Assembly (NCBI GenBank): GCA_965115815.1
Contig: OZ220465.1
Span: forward strand, 1,302,001 to 1,366,000
Source of the DNA: VXPW01 sp965115815
GTDB taxonomy: Bacteria > Pseudomonadota > Alphaproteobacteria > TMED109
DNA length: 64,000 nt
Reading direction: 5' to 3'
Positions 27,124-35,168 of the stretch are shown in pieces. A model generated the notes under the pieces. That model worked only from the letters and a program-made list of their open reading frames with translations, was not told the origin of the DNA and did no database searches. The first letter of the stretch is position 1. Every line of letters begins with the position of its first letter. Position numbers and translations under genes: made by a program.

Positions 27124-27935
27124 GAGGCGGGCCGGTCGCGGCCGGGCTGCTGCTGGCAATCACGGGGGTGTCGGCGCCGGTCAGCGCCGAGAGCGTCGAC
27201 GCCGGGCTCGTTGTCCGGATCGTCGGATCCTCCCTGTCGGGTGACAGCTGCCATCTCTCGTTCCAGCTCCGGAATCGCCTGTTCGCCGATCTGCGGAGGT
27301 TCGTGGCCGATTTCACGGTGCGCACGGCGACCGGTCGGGAGGTCGGACAAGGAGTGTTCGCGGCCGGACGCGTGCGCCGGCTGCAACCGTACCAGCGGGT
27401 GGCTTCGTTCGGGGTGCCGGACGGCGACGCGGCCGCGTGCCGCACGGTGGCCTCGGTGGAACTCGAGATCCGGAGCTGCGTGCTCGACGGAACCGGTGAT
27501 GTCGGGGTCGAGTACTGCAAGCGCGCCTTTCGGACCGGGGAAGGCGACATCGCCGTGGCACTGGGCGGTCGGATTCCGGACGGACCCGCTCGGGAATTGC
27601 GCATCGAGGCATTGGGAATCACGTTTTCCGACCTGACGCGGAGCCTGGCAACCGCTCACGGCATTCCCGGCACGGTCCGGGGGATCGTCGTGGTCGGGGC
27701 TGGACCGTCGGCGTCCGGGCCGGGACTGCGGGCCGGGGATCTGGTGGTCGAAGTGGACCTGGAAAGGGTGCCGACGCTGAACGACCTGACGGAGCGGGTC
27801 GCCGCTGCCCGGGCCCGCGGGCAGAATTCGGTATTGTGCATGGTCGTGCGGGAGGGCGAGCGCCGCTGGCTGGTCGCACCGTTCCTGGCGGCGGCGCTTC
27901 CGGCGGACCGAGTACCCGCAAACCGGTCGGGTTGA
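27120..27935 (+). CDS. Exported PDZ-domain protein of unknown function
   Basis: 271 residues from GTG 27120. Residues about 6-24 (VAAGLLLAITGVSAPVSAES) form a Sec signal peptide, so it is periplasmic. The N-terminal part is a beta-rich domain with several Cys (SGDSCHLSF, AACRTV, IRSCVL, VEYCKR) that could form disulfides. The C-terminal about 85 residues form a PDZ module (VRGIVVVGAGPSASGPGLRAG DLVVEVDLERV). No protease domain is present. It overlaps the isomerase stop by 4 bp. Confidence 0.72.
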   Translation: MRGGPVAAGLLLAITGVSAPVSAESVDAGLVVRIVGSSLSGDSCHLSFQLRNRLFADLRRFVADFTVRTATGREVGQGVFAAGRVRRLQPYQRVASFGVPDGDAAACRTVASVELEIRSCVLDGTGDVGVEYCKRAFRTGEGDIAVALGGRIPDGPARELRIEALGITFSDLTRSLATAHGIPGTVRGIVVVGAGPSASGPGLRAGDLVVEVDLERVPTLNDLTERVAAARARGQNSVLCMVVREGERRWLVAPFLAAALPADRVPANRSG

Positions 27936-27984
27936 TGGGGGTCGCGCCGTCCCGTACCCTCCGTGCCGCGCCGCGAGGAGCCCG

Positions 27985-28635
27985 ATGCTCTCCGTACCCG
28001 AAGAAATTCTCCTGCTCACCCTCGACGACGAACGGGGCACGCCAGTCGACGTGCCGGCGATCCAGATCGACTGCGCGATTGCCGGCGCCATCCTCATGGA
28101 CTTGGCGCTGCGCTGCCGGATTGATACGGGCTTGGACGAACTGTTTACGGTCAGCCGCGAGCCGACCGGGGACTCGTTGCTCGACGAGGTGCTGGAGCGC
28201 ATCGCCGGGGATCCGGAACCGCACGACGCTGCATACTGGGTACAGGTGCTGAGTCACCGCTCCGGCGAGTATCGGGACCGAATTGCCGAACGACTGGTGG
28301 AAGCGAAGATCCTGAAGCGGGTCGAGGAGAGGCTGTTGTGGGTGTTCGGATCCCGTCGATATCCGCAGATCGATGGCGGCGAGGAACGGGAAGTCAAACG
28401 GCGGATCGTGAACGTCCTGCTCGACGACGGAATCCCGGACCCGAGAGACATCGTGATCCTGACGCTGGCGGATACGTGCGGCGTGCTGGACCGGATTCTC
28501 TCGTCGCGCGAGCTGAAAAATCGGGAGGGGCGCCTGCGTCAGCTTGAGCGCATGGACCTGATCGGGCAGGCGGTCACCCGGACCGTGTACGATATCCGAT
28601 CGTCCATTCCGCCGCTGGTTGCGCCCATCATGTGA
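27985..28635 (+). CDS. GPP34/GOLPH3-family phosphoprotein
   Basis: 216 residues. Matches GPP34 (Golgi phosphoprotein 3-like): SVPEEILLLTLDDERGTP, the AIAGAILMDLALRCRI helix, FGSRRYP loop, IVNVLLDDGIPDPRDIVILTLADTCGVLDRIL and a final ERMDLIGQAVTRTV helix. Eukaryotic members bind PI4P and glycosyltransferases at the Golgi; the bacterial role is unknown, possibly membrane-lipid binding. Its stop is 3 bp past the earliest possible start (GTG 28632) of the ABC binding protein, so co-transcription with the transporter is likely. Confidence 0.85.
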   Translation: MLSVPEEILLLTLDDERGTPVDVPAIQIDCAIAGAILMDLALRCRIDTGLDELFTVSREPTGDSLLDEVLERIAGDPEPHDAAYWVQVLSHRSGEYRDRIAERLVEAKILKRVEERLLWVFGSRRYPQIDGGEEREVKRRIVNVLLDDGIPDPRDIVILTLADTCGVLDRILSSRELKNREGRLRQLERMDLIGQAVTRTVYDIRSSIPPLVAPIM

Positions 28636-28745
28636 TGACCGCTCGGAGCGCGGCGGTCTGGGGGCGCGTGCGCCCGGCTCGGGGCGGTGCCCCGGGCGAT
28701 CGAGGCGCAGGCAGCGTCCGCGGTGCGGACGGGCGGCGGGAGGCG

Positions 28746-30473
28746 ATGGTGGCCCTGCAGTTCGGACGGAGACCGGAGAGGTTGCCGTACCGGTTGTGCA
28801 GACGGCTCCCGGGCGGACGGTTCGGGCCGGTCGTCTCCGCCCTGCTGACCGCTGTCATGGTGGGGTGCCCGGCGACGGCCGCCGCCGGGGGCACGCTGAC
28901 CATCGGGATCACCCAGTTTCCCTCCACCTTCCATCCCGCGATCCAGCTGATGGCGGCGAAGCAGTACATCTTGGCCATGGCCCTGCGGCCCGTGACCGAG
29001 TACGGACACGACTGGAGGCTGCGGTGTTTTCTCTGCACCCGACTCCCGACCTTGGAGAACGGTCTCGCGCAACCGGTGGAGCTGGCCGACGGTCGTACCG
29101 GGGTGGCCGTGACCTACGAACTGCATCCGGATGCGACCTGGGGGGACGGCACTCCGGTGACCAGCGCCGACGTCGTGTTCACCTGGGAAACCGCTCTGCG
29201 CGAAGGCACGGGTTTCTCGGCCCGGGAGGAATATGCGCGCATCACGCACATCGACGTGGTGGACGCCAAGACGTTCACGGTGCACCGTGATCGGCTGACG
29301 TATACCTACAACGCGTTTGCCGGAGCCCTCCTCCCGGCCCATCTTGAGGCCGGGCCGGCGGCGGATCCCGCCGAGTACCGCAACCGTACCCTCTACGACA
29401 CCCGACCTGCGGAACCGGGTCTCTGGTACGGACCGTATCGGGTGATCGAGGTCGTGTCCGGGAGCCATGTGGTCCTTGTGCCCAATCCTGCCTGGCAGGG
29501 TCGGGCGCCCGCATTCGATCGGATCGTGGTCCGGGTGATCGAGAACACGGCGGCGCTCCGGGCCAACCTGCTCTCCGGCACGATCGACTACGTCTCGGGT
29601 CAGGTCGGGTTCAATACCGACGAAGCGCTGGCGTTCGAACGGGACGAGGCCGATCGGTTCCAGGTCTCGTTCGTGCCGAGCCTCATCTACGAACACGTCG
29701 ACTTCAACCTCGATTCCATCTACTTCCGGGATCGGAAGGTGCGTCGGGCCCTGATGCACGCGATCAACCGCGAAGCCTTGGTCGACGCCCTGTTCGGGGG
29801 CCGGCAGCGGGTGGCGCATTCCCCGGTGCATCCGCTGGCTCCCGGCTACGATCCGGAGGTTCCGACCTATGCGTACCATCCCGAACGGGCCGCGCGCCTG
29901 CTCGACGAGGCCGGGTGGCGTCCGGGCCCCGGCGGGATCCGGGTCAATGCGGAAGGGGCGCGCCTGTCGTTTCCGCTCATGACGACGGCCGGATCCCGGG
30001 CGCGGGAGCTCGTGCAGCAGGTGCTGCAGGCCCAGTTCCGCACGGTGGGGGTCGAAGCACGGATCCGGAACGAGCCGGCGCGGGTGTTCTTCGGAGAGAC
30101 GGTGACCCACCGAACCAACCCGGGTCTCAACATGTACGCGTTCCTGTCGACTCCTGAAGGCGTGCCGGTCGAGATGCTCCGTTCCGACCGGATCCCGTCC
30201 GAGGCAAACGGATTTGCGGGGCAGAACTTTCCCGGCTACCGGTCGGAGCGCATGGACGCGCTGTTGGACGCCCTGGAGCTCGAGCTGGATCCCGACCGGC
30301 GCCGCGCGATGTGGTCGGAACTGCAACGGTTGTACGCCGGGGATCTGCCGGCGATACCGCTGTATTTCCGCGTGGAGCCCTACGTGATTCCGGTCTGGCT
30401 GACCGGTGTGCGGCCCACCGGCCATCAGGTACCCGCGACCATGTGGATCGAAGAGTGGCGGATCGCCGAGTAG
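28746..30473 (+). CDS. ABC transporter substrate-binding protein, oligopeptide/dipeptide type (SBP family 5)
   Basis: 575 residues from ATG 28746, preceded by GGGAGG. The N-terminus has Arg-rich residues then a hydrophobic core ending PATAAAGG, a signal peptide. Family 5 features: ALRPVTEYG, TYELHPDATWGDGTPVTSADVVFTWE, YGPYRVIEV, YVDFNLD-like VDFNLDSIYFRDRKVRRALMHAINRE, and the C-terminal YPVIPLYFRVEPYVI-like segment. The longer start at GTG 28632 overlaps the GPP34 stop but would bury the signal peptide about 65 residues in. Delivers peptides or similar solutes to the permeases that follow. Confidence 0.88.
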   Translation: MVALQFGRRPERLPYRLCRRLPGGRFGPVVSALLTAVMVGCPATAAAGGTLTIGITQFPSTFHPAIQLMAAKQYILAMALRPVTEYGHDWRLRCFLCTRLPTLENGLAQPVELADGRTGVAVTYELHPDATWGDGTPVTSADVVFTWETALREGTGFSAREEYARITHIDVVDAKTFTVHRDRLTYTYNAFAGALLPAHLEAGPAADPAEYRNRTLYDTRPAEPGLWYGPYRVIEVVSGSHVVLVPNPAWQGRAPAFDRIVVRVIENTAALRANLLSGTIDYVSGQVGFNTDEALAFERDEADRFQVSFVPSLIYEHVDFNLDSIYFRDRKVRRALMHAINREALVDALFGGRQRVAHSPVHPLAPGYDPEVPTYAYHPERAARLLDEAGWRPGPGGIRVNAEGARLSFPLMTTAGSRARELVQQVLQAQFRTVGVEARIRNEPARVFFGETVTHRTNPGLNMYAFLSTPEGVPVEMLRSDRIPSEANGFAGQNFPGYRSERMDALLDALELELDPDRRRAMWSELQRLYAGDLPAIPLYFRVEPYVIPVWLTGVRPTGHQVPATMWIEEWRIAE

Positions 30474-30489
30474 CCGGCGTCCCCGGACC

Positions 30490-31452
30490 GTGATCCGCCA
30501 TCTCGTCCGTCGCGCCGCCGGAGCGGCCGCGGTCCTGGTCCTCATGTCGATGGTGCTGTACGTGCTGATCGGGCTCATGCCCGGAGATCCCGTCGACATC
30601 ATGGTGCAGGCCGATCCGCGGTTGACGCCGGCCGATGCGGCGCGGCTGAAGGCCCTGTACGGTCTCGACCTTCCGCTGCACGAACGGTACCTGAACTGGC
30701 TCGGCGCCGCTCTCTCCGGAGATTTCGGCTACTCGCGGCTCCATCACCGGCCGGTCCTGGAAATCCTCTGGCCGCGCGTCGGCGTGACGGCGGAACTTCT
30801 GGGGATCAGCGTTCTCCTGTCCCTTGCCGTCGCGATTCCGGCCGGGGTGCTGGCCGCACGCCGCGCCTATTCGTGGCTCGATCACCTGATCGGTCTGCTG
30901 TCGCTCGGAGCGTACTCGATTCCCGCGTTCTGGCTGGCCCTGATGCTGATCATGGCGTTCTCCGTCGAACTGGGATGGCTACCCGCGGGCGGGCTGGGGA
31001 ACCTGGCGGACCAAGGCGCAGAAGCCTGGCGCCACCGGGTCTTGCCGGTGGTTGCGCTCAGTGCCGCTACCGTGGGCGGATTCATCCGTTTCGTGCGGGC
31101 GGCGATGATGGAGGAGTTGCGTCGAGGCTATGTCCGGACGGCCCGGGCGAAGGGTCTGCGCGAACGGCAGGTGGTGTACCGCCACGCGCTCCGAAATGCC
31201 CTGATGCCGGTCGTCACGATTCTCGGTCTCTCCTTGGGCACCCTGTTCTCGGGTGCACTCGTGACGGAGACCATGTTCGCCTATCCGGGCATGGGCAAAC
31301 TGATCTACGACGCGGTGATGGCGAGCGACTACAACCTTGCCCTCGTGAGCCTCCTGTTCGCGACCTTCCTGGTACTCGCGGGGAACCTGACCGCCGATCT
31401 CGCATACGCGCAGATGGATCCGCGCGTACGGGTCGGGACGGCGATCGAATGA
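30490..31452 (+). CDS. ABC transporter permease, DppB/OppB type
   Basis: 320 residues from GTG 30490, 16 bp after the binding protein. Six-helix inner-membrane permease with N-terminal GLMPGDPVDIMVQ (typical OppB periplasmic loop) and the EAA loop YVRTARAKGLRERQVVYRHALRNALMPVV that docks the ATPase. Ends DLAYAQMDPRVRVG, the conserved tail. Stop overlaps the next start (ATGA). Confidence 0.93.
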   Translation: MIRHLVRRAAGAAAVLVLMSMVLYVLIGLMPGDPVDIMVQADPRLTPADAARLKALYGLDLPLHERYLNWLGAALSGDFGYSRLHHRPVLEILWPRVGVTAELLGISVLLSLAVAIPAGVLAARRAYSWLDHLIGLLSLGAYSIPAFWLALMLIMAFSVELGWLPAGGLGNLADQGAEAWRHRVLPVVALSAATVGGFIRFVRAAMMEELRRGYVRTARAKGLRERQVVYRHALRNALMPVVTILGLSLGTLFSGALVTETMFAYPGMGKLIYDAVMASDYNLALVSLLFATFLVLAGNLTADLAYAQMDPRVRVGTAIE

Positions 31453-32360
31453 AACGGGCGGGCGACACCCGAATCGGAGTCCGGAAGCGGCTGCGCCGTC
31501 ATGGCCCTGCAATGGCCGCCGCCGTCGTGCTGGGATTCTTGGGGCTCATGGCGCTGGCGTTTCCACTGTTCGAATGGGCACTGGGTCTGCGCGTCGAGGC
31601 CATCGATCTCCTGGCCCGACTGTCGGGACCCAGTCGGGTGCACCCGCTCGGAACCGACGAACTCGGACGCGATCTCCTGTTGCGGCTGCTCCAGGGTGCC
31701 CGGGTGTCGTTGTTCGTGGGAATGTCGGCAGCGCTGGCGACGACGGCGATCGGAGCGGTGCTGGGACTTGCGGCCGGGTACTTCGGAGGCTGGCTGGATG
31801 CCGTGCTCATGCGCATCACGGATTTCGTGATCGCCTTGCCGCTGCTGCCCCTGCTGATCGTCATGGCGGCCGTGGATCTGTCGCGTTTCGGACTGGATGC
31901 CGACCGGCCGGAGCATGCGGTGCTGCGCATCGTCCTGATCTTGGCGTTCGTGGGATGGCCGACGGTGGCGCGCCTCGCCCGCGGGTCGGCGCTGGTGGTG
32001 CGGGAGCTGGAATACGTGCAGGCCGCCCGTGCCCTGGGGGCAGGTCCGGTCGCCATCCTGGTGCGGCACGTGCTTCCGAACTCGCTGTCGCCGATCCTGG
32101 TCGCGGCGACGCTGTCGGTGGGGAACCTGATTCTCACGGAATCGGTGCTGAGCTTCCTGGGGCTCGGCATCCAGCCGCCGCTGGCGAGCTGGGGCGCCAT
32201 GCTGACCGGTGCGCAGGCCCTGATTCGCGAAGCACCGCAGTTGGCGATCTGGCCGGGCCTGCTGATCTTCGTGACGGTCGTCGCCTTCAACATCCTGGGG
32301 GACGGCATCCGCGACGCACTCGATGTCGAGGCCGGAGTTCCGGGTTGGCGGATGCGATGA
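31449..32360 (+). CDS. ABC transporter permease, DppC/OppC type
   Basis: 303 residues from ATG 31449, overlapping the DppB stop. OppC_N-like first helix, HPLGTDELGRDLLLRLLQGARVSL motif, EAA loop YVQAARALGAGPVAILVRHVLPNSL, and LSFLGLGIQPPLASWGAML and FNILGDGIRDALD near the end. No ATPase genes follow within 600 bp, so the ATP-hydrolysing subunits must be encoded elsewhere. Confidence 0.93.
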   Translation: MKRAGDTRIGVRKRLRRHGPAMAAAVVLGFLGLMALAFPLFEWALGLRVEAIDLLARLSGPSRVHPLGTDELGRDLLLRLLQGARVSLFVGMSAALATTAIGAVLGLAAGYFGGWLDAVLMRITDFVIALPLLPLLIVMAAVDLSRFGLDADRPEHAVLRIVLILAFVGWPTVARLARGSALVVRELEYVQAARALGAGPVAILVRHVLPNSLSPILVAATLSVGNLILTESVLSFLGLGIQPPLASWGAMLTGAQALIREAPQLAIWPGLLIFVTVVAFNILGDGIRDALDVEAGVPGWRMR

Positions 32361-32925
32361 CGACGCGGGCACGTGATGCAGCGGCCCGGCAGAACCGGGG
32401 AGCCCGGGATCTCGACACCGTTCCGCATCGAAAGACGGCGGCGCGATCGGCGCGGTGCGCGAGAGACCTTGGTGGGACCGGCCGCTCCGAGAGTCCGGGC
32501 GATCGCGGACCGCGGAGTCACGATGACGTCGCTGCGCCTCTTGCGGATCCGATCCCATCGGATCCCTTCACTCCGGTGGGCCCGGGCGGAGTCGACGACC
32601 GCCGCGAAGGTTTCCCGGACCCGGCGGTCGAAGGTTGCCGTCGACCGCAATCTCCCGGTTTTGTCGCATCTCCGACAGCCGCCGCTGCAGTACAGGTCCG
32701 TGCGCGCAGGTCATCGGTTCCGATGCGCCCGCCTTCCGGACCGGGGCAGGGTTCCGGGTGTCGGACCGGCACTGCCGCACACTCCCGCGGACGGCTTCCT
32801 GCCGCTGCGGATTCCGGCTCGGAAACCCACCGGACGACGATTGGATCCGCGTTCCCTTTGGCACCGGGCCGTCCCCTCCTCCGCAACCGGGATTGGAGGA
32901 AAGAGTCCGGCCACGGACAAGGGTG
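32361..32925. other. Gene-free spacer where ATPase genes might be expected
   Basis: About 565 bp with no recognisable protein on either strand and no Walker A motif. Noncoding between a plus-strand transporter operon and a minus-strand gene. Confidence 0.5.
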
Positions 32926-32949
32926 AGAGGCCGGCGCATGCGCCGGCCT
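32926..32949 (-). terminator. Perfect 24-nt palindrome, possible terminator of RTX-like gene
   Basis: GAGGCCGGCGCA followed by its reverse complement, 11 bp after the stop of the minus-strand Ca-binding gene. A strong hairpin, but the trailing minus-strand sequence (TCACCCTTGTCC) is not T-rich, so rho-independent function is uncertain. Confidence 0.4.
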
Positions 32950-32960
32950 CCGAGCATGCG

Positions 32961-34241
32961 TCAGGCGACGAAGGTGAAATCGCTTTCGTCGAAATCCGCC
33001 GCCACCGTGTTCCACAGGATGATGCGGTCGCTCCCATCGCCGTAGTGGATGTCGGTTCCGAGGCCGTCGGCCCGCTCCTGGATGTCGATCCCCGCGAATC
33101 CGCCGCTCACGCCGTGCAGCTCGATGAGGTCGCCGTCCTCGAAGCCGTCGACATGGTCGGTTCCGTCCCCGACCGCGAACACGAAGGTGTCGTTGCCTAA
33201 CCCTCCATAGTAGCAGTCGTACCCCCGGCCACCGACGAGGCGGTCGTCGCCTTGGCCGCCTTCAAGGTGGTCGATGCCCTTCCCGCCGTAGAGGGTGTCG
33301 TTGCCGTTGCCGCCGTAGAGTATGTCCTTGCCGCGGCCGCCGTAGAGCGTATCATCGCCCATGCCTCCGTCGAGCGTGTCGTTGCCTTTCCGGCCGTAGA
33401 GCGTGTCGTCGTCGGAGAGCCCGGGATCCATCTCGATCCGGGACTGATCGGCAGCGGCATGGTCGGTTCCTCCGTAGAGCTTGTCGTCGCCCTGACCGCC
33501 GCGCAGCTCGTCGTTGCCCATGCCGCCCTGCAGCGTGTCGTCGCCTTGGCCGCCGCGCAACTCATCGTCACCCATGCCGCCCTCAAGCGTGTCGTCACCC
33601 TGGCCGCCCTGCAGCGTGTCGGCGCCGCTGCCGCCCTGGAGCAGATTGTCGTCGTCGCCGACCGGGGTCGCGGCGGGCGCGCTTGCCCCCGCCACCTCCC
33701 GCTGCTCCATGACCTGCATCCCGGGCGCTTCGTCGTGGCAGACCTCACAGTCCTCGACGAACCGGAAATCGCTAGCGTCCAGATCTCCGGGGTTCACGCC
33801 CCACAGGATGATCATGTCGTCGCCGTCGCCGTAGCGGATCTCGGTTCCGCCGTCGCGGGCCCGAATGTCGAGTCCCTCGAAATTGCCCTTGATTCCCCGC
33901 AGCTCAATGAGGTCGCCGGCCTCGAAGTCGGAGATCTGGTTGTAGTTGCCGTCTCCCGCCATGAATACGAAGGTGTCGGCCCCCCAACCCCCGTAGAGGT
34001 TGTCGTTGCCTCGACCGCCCGTGAGCGTGTCGTTGCCTTGGCCGCCGTAGATGCAGTCCTTTCCGTCAAGACCGAACAAGGTGTCGTCGCCGTTGTCACC
34101 GTAGAGCGTATCGCTCAGCCGGCTACCCGTCAGCGTGTCGTCACCGTTGCCGCCGTCCAGTTCACTGTCGACCGGTCCGGCGACATACGTGTCGTTGCCG
34201 TCAGTGCCTTTCCAGTGGAACTGTCGTTCGTCCTGTGCCAT
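32961..34241 (-). CDS. RTX-type calcium-binding repeat protein
   Basis: 426 residues from ATG 34241, preceded by a strong GAGGAGAAGG ribosome site at correct distance. Two arrays of nonapeptide repeats GGxGxDxLx: about 15-90 and about 200-340. Each array is followed by a homologous C-terminal module: first GDLIELRGIKGNFEGLDI with a YGDGDDMIILWGV strand, second GDLIELHGVSGGFAGIDI with YGDGSDRIILWNT. The protein is thus a duplicated repeat-plus-cap unit. RTX proteins are usually secreted by Type I systems through an uncleaved C-terminal signal; no such transporter is in the window. No enzyme domain is present. Confidence 0.88.
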   Translation of the reverse strand: MAQDERQFHWKGTDGNDTYVAGPVDSELDGGNGDDTLTGSRLSDTLYGDNGDDTLFGLDGKDCIYGGQGNDTLTGGRGNDNLYGGWGADTFVFMAGDGNYNQISDFEAGDLIELRGIKGNFEGLDIRARDGGTEIRYGDGDDMIILWGVNPGDLDASDFRFVEDCEVCHDEAPGMQVMEQREVAGASAPAATPVGDDDNLLQGGSGADTLQGGQGDDTLEGGMGDDELRGGQGDDTLQGGMGNDELRGGQGDDKLYGGTDHAAADQSRIEMDPGLSDDDTLYGRKGNDTLDGGMGDDTLYGGRGKDILYGGNGNDTLYGGKGIDHLEGGQGDDRLVGGRGYDCYYGGLGNDTFVFAVGDGTDHVDGFEDGDLIELHGVSGGFAGIDIQERADGLGTDIHYGDGSDRIILWNTVAADFDESDFTFVA

Positions 34242-35168
34242 GGTGCCTTCTCCTCGGAGGTGCAAGTCTGCCGTACAGGGTGCGATCACGCCCCGCGAAC
34301 GCTCAATCTATGTCGGGCGGGCAGTCGAGGCAAACGATCGCGTCGACGGGGATCGTTTCCGGTCTTCCGGTCGGGTTGATTGGATAGATCGGGGCTGATC
34401 ATCTCGGTTCCGGTGTGGCTGGATGCCGGTCATGGCGACAGTGCCGGTTTCGGGAACGGCGAGGGTGGAACGGTGCGCGATCGCGGTGCGCCCGGCTCTG
34501 GGGCCGGGAGTACCGGCGGCGCCGGAGCAGAGGGCGATTCTCGAGGGGAGGCCGGAGTTCCGACACGAGGGCCGCGGTCGATCCCTCCCGCTGCGGCCAG
34601 GAAGCGAGGACGGTCGGGGCCGGCGGCCCTGAGCACCCGACCGGGTCGTTGTCTGTCCGTACCCTGCCGCCCTCGCCGCCTCCGACGCGATCCGACCCGG
34701 CACCCGCCCATGGAACGTCGGTCTCATGGTGTTCACCGACCGGCTTGGACGGGACCAGCCGGCCGCCGACGGAATCGGCACCGCCGGCCGGCACGAGGGA
34801 ATCCGCGCTGCCGGCGCGCGGTTCCGGATCGCGGTGCCGTCCCGTCGCCACGGGGCGGTACAGGGAGGTGCGGCCGAAGACCGGACCGGTTCTGGCCCGC
34901 CCGAACCCGCACCTCCGGTCACCGGCAGCGGGCGAACGAAGAGGACGGAAGAGGCTTGCCCCGAACGCCGTCAGGAAGAACCGTCCATGATCAGTAGGGG
35001 TGAGCTGTTGCTCGTATTGATGTGGAAGAACCGGATACCGACCATCATGTGCACGCGGTTTGTTGCGGGCATCGTATCCATCATCTTGATGTTCTCGGGG
35101 AGAAGGGTTCGTACAGGTCCGATGTCTCGGTCTCAAGGCCGAGAACGTCTGCGTTCAGGAACAGGCTC
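34242..35168. other. Gene-free region with a decayed MITE
   Basis: About 930 bp without a credible gene. Contains the ribosome site of the RTX-like gene (right next to 34241) and a degenerate MITE at 34895-35004. Nothing else recognised. Confidence 0.5.
34895..35004 (-). mobile_element. Decayed relative of the 165-bp MITE
   Basis: Reading minus from 35004: CTCACCCCTACTGAT, then TTCCTGACGG, TCGCCCGCTGCCGG and GACCGGAGGTGCG appear in the same order and spacing as in the MITEs at 14932 and 18863. The far inverted repeat is not recognisable, and the left end is shortened. It is an older member of the family. Confidence 0.65.

Noticed and set aside
32361..32925. Missing ABC ATPase gene
   Set aside because: No Walker A, signature or Walker B motif in any frame and the segment is too short.
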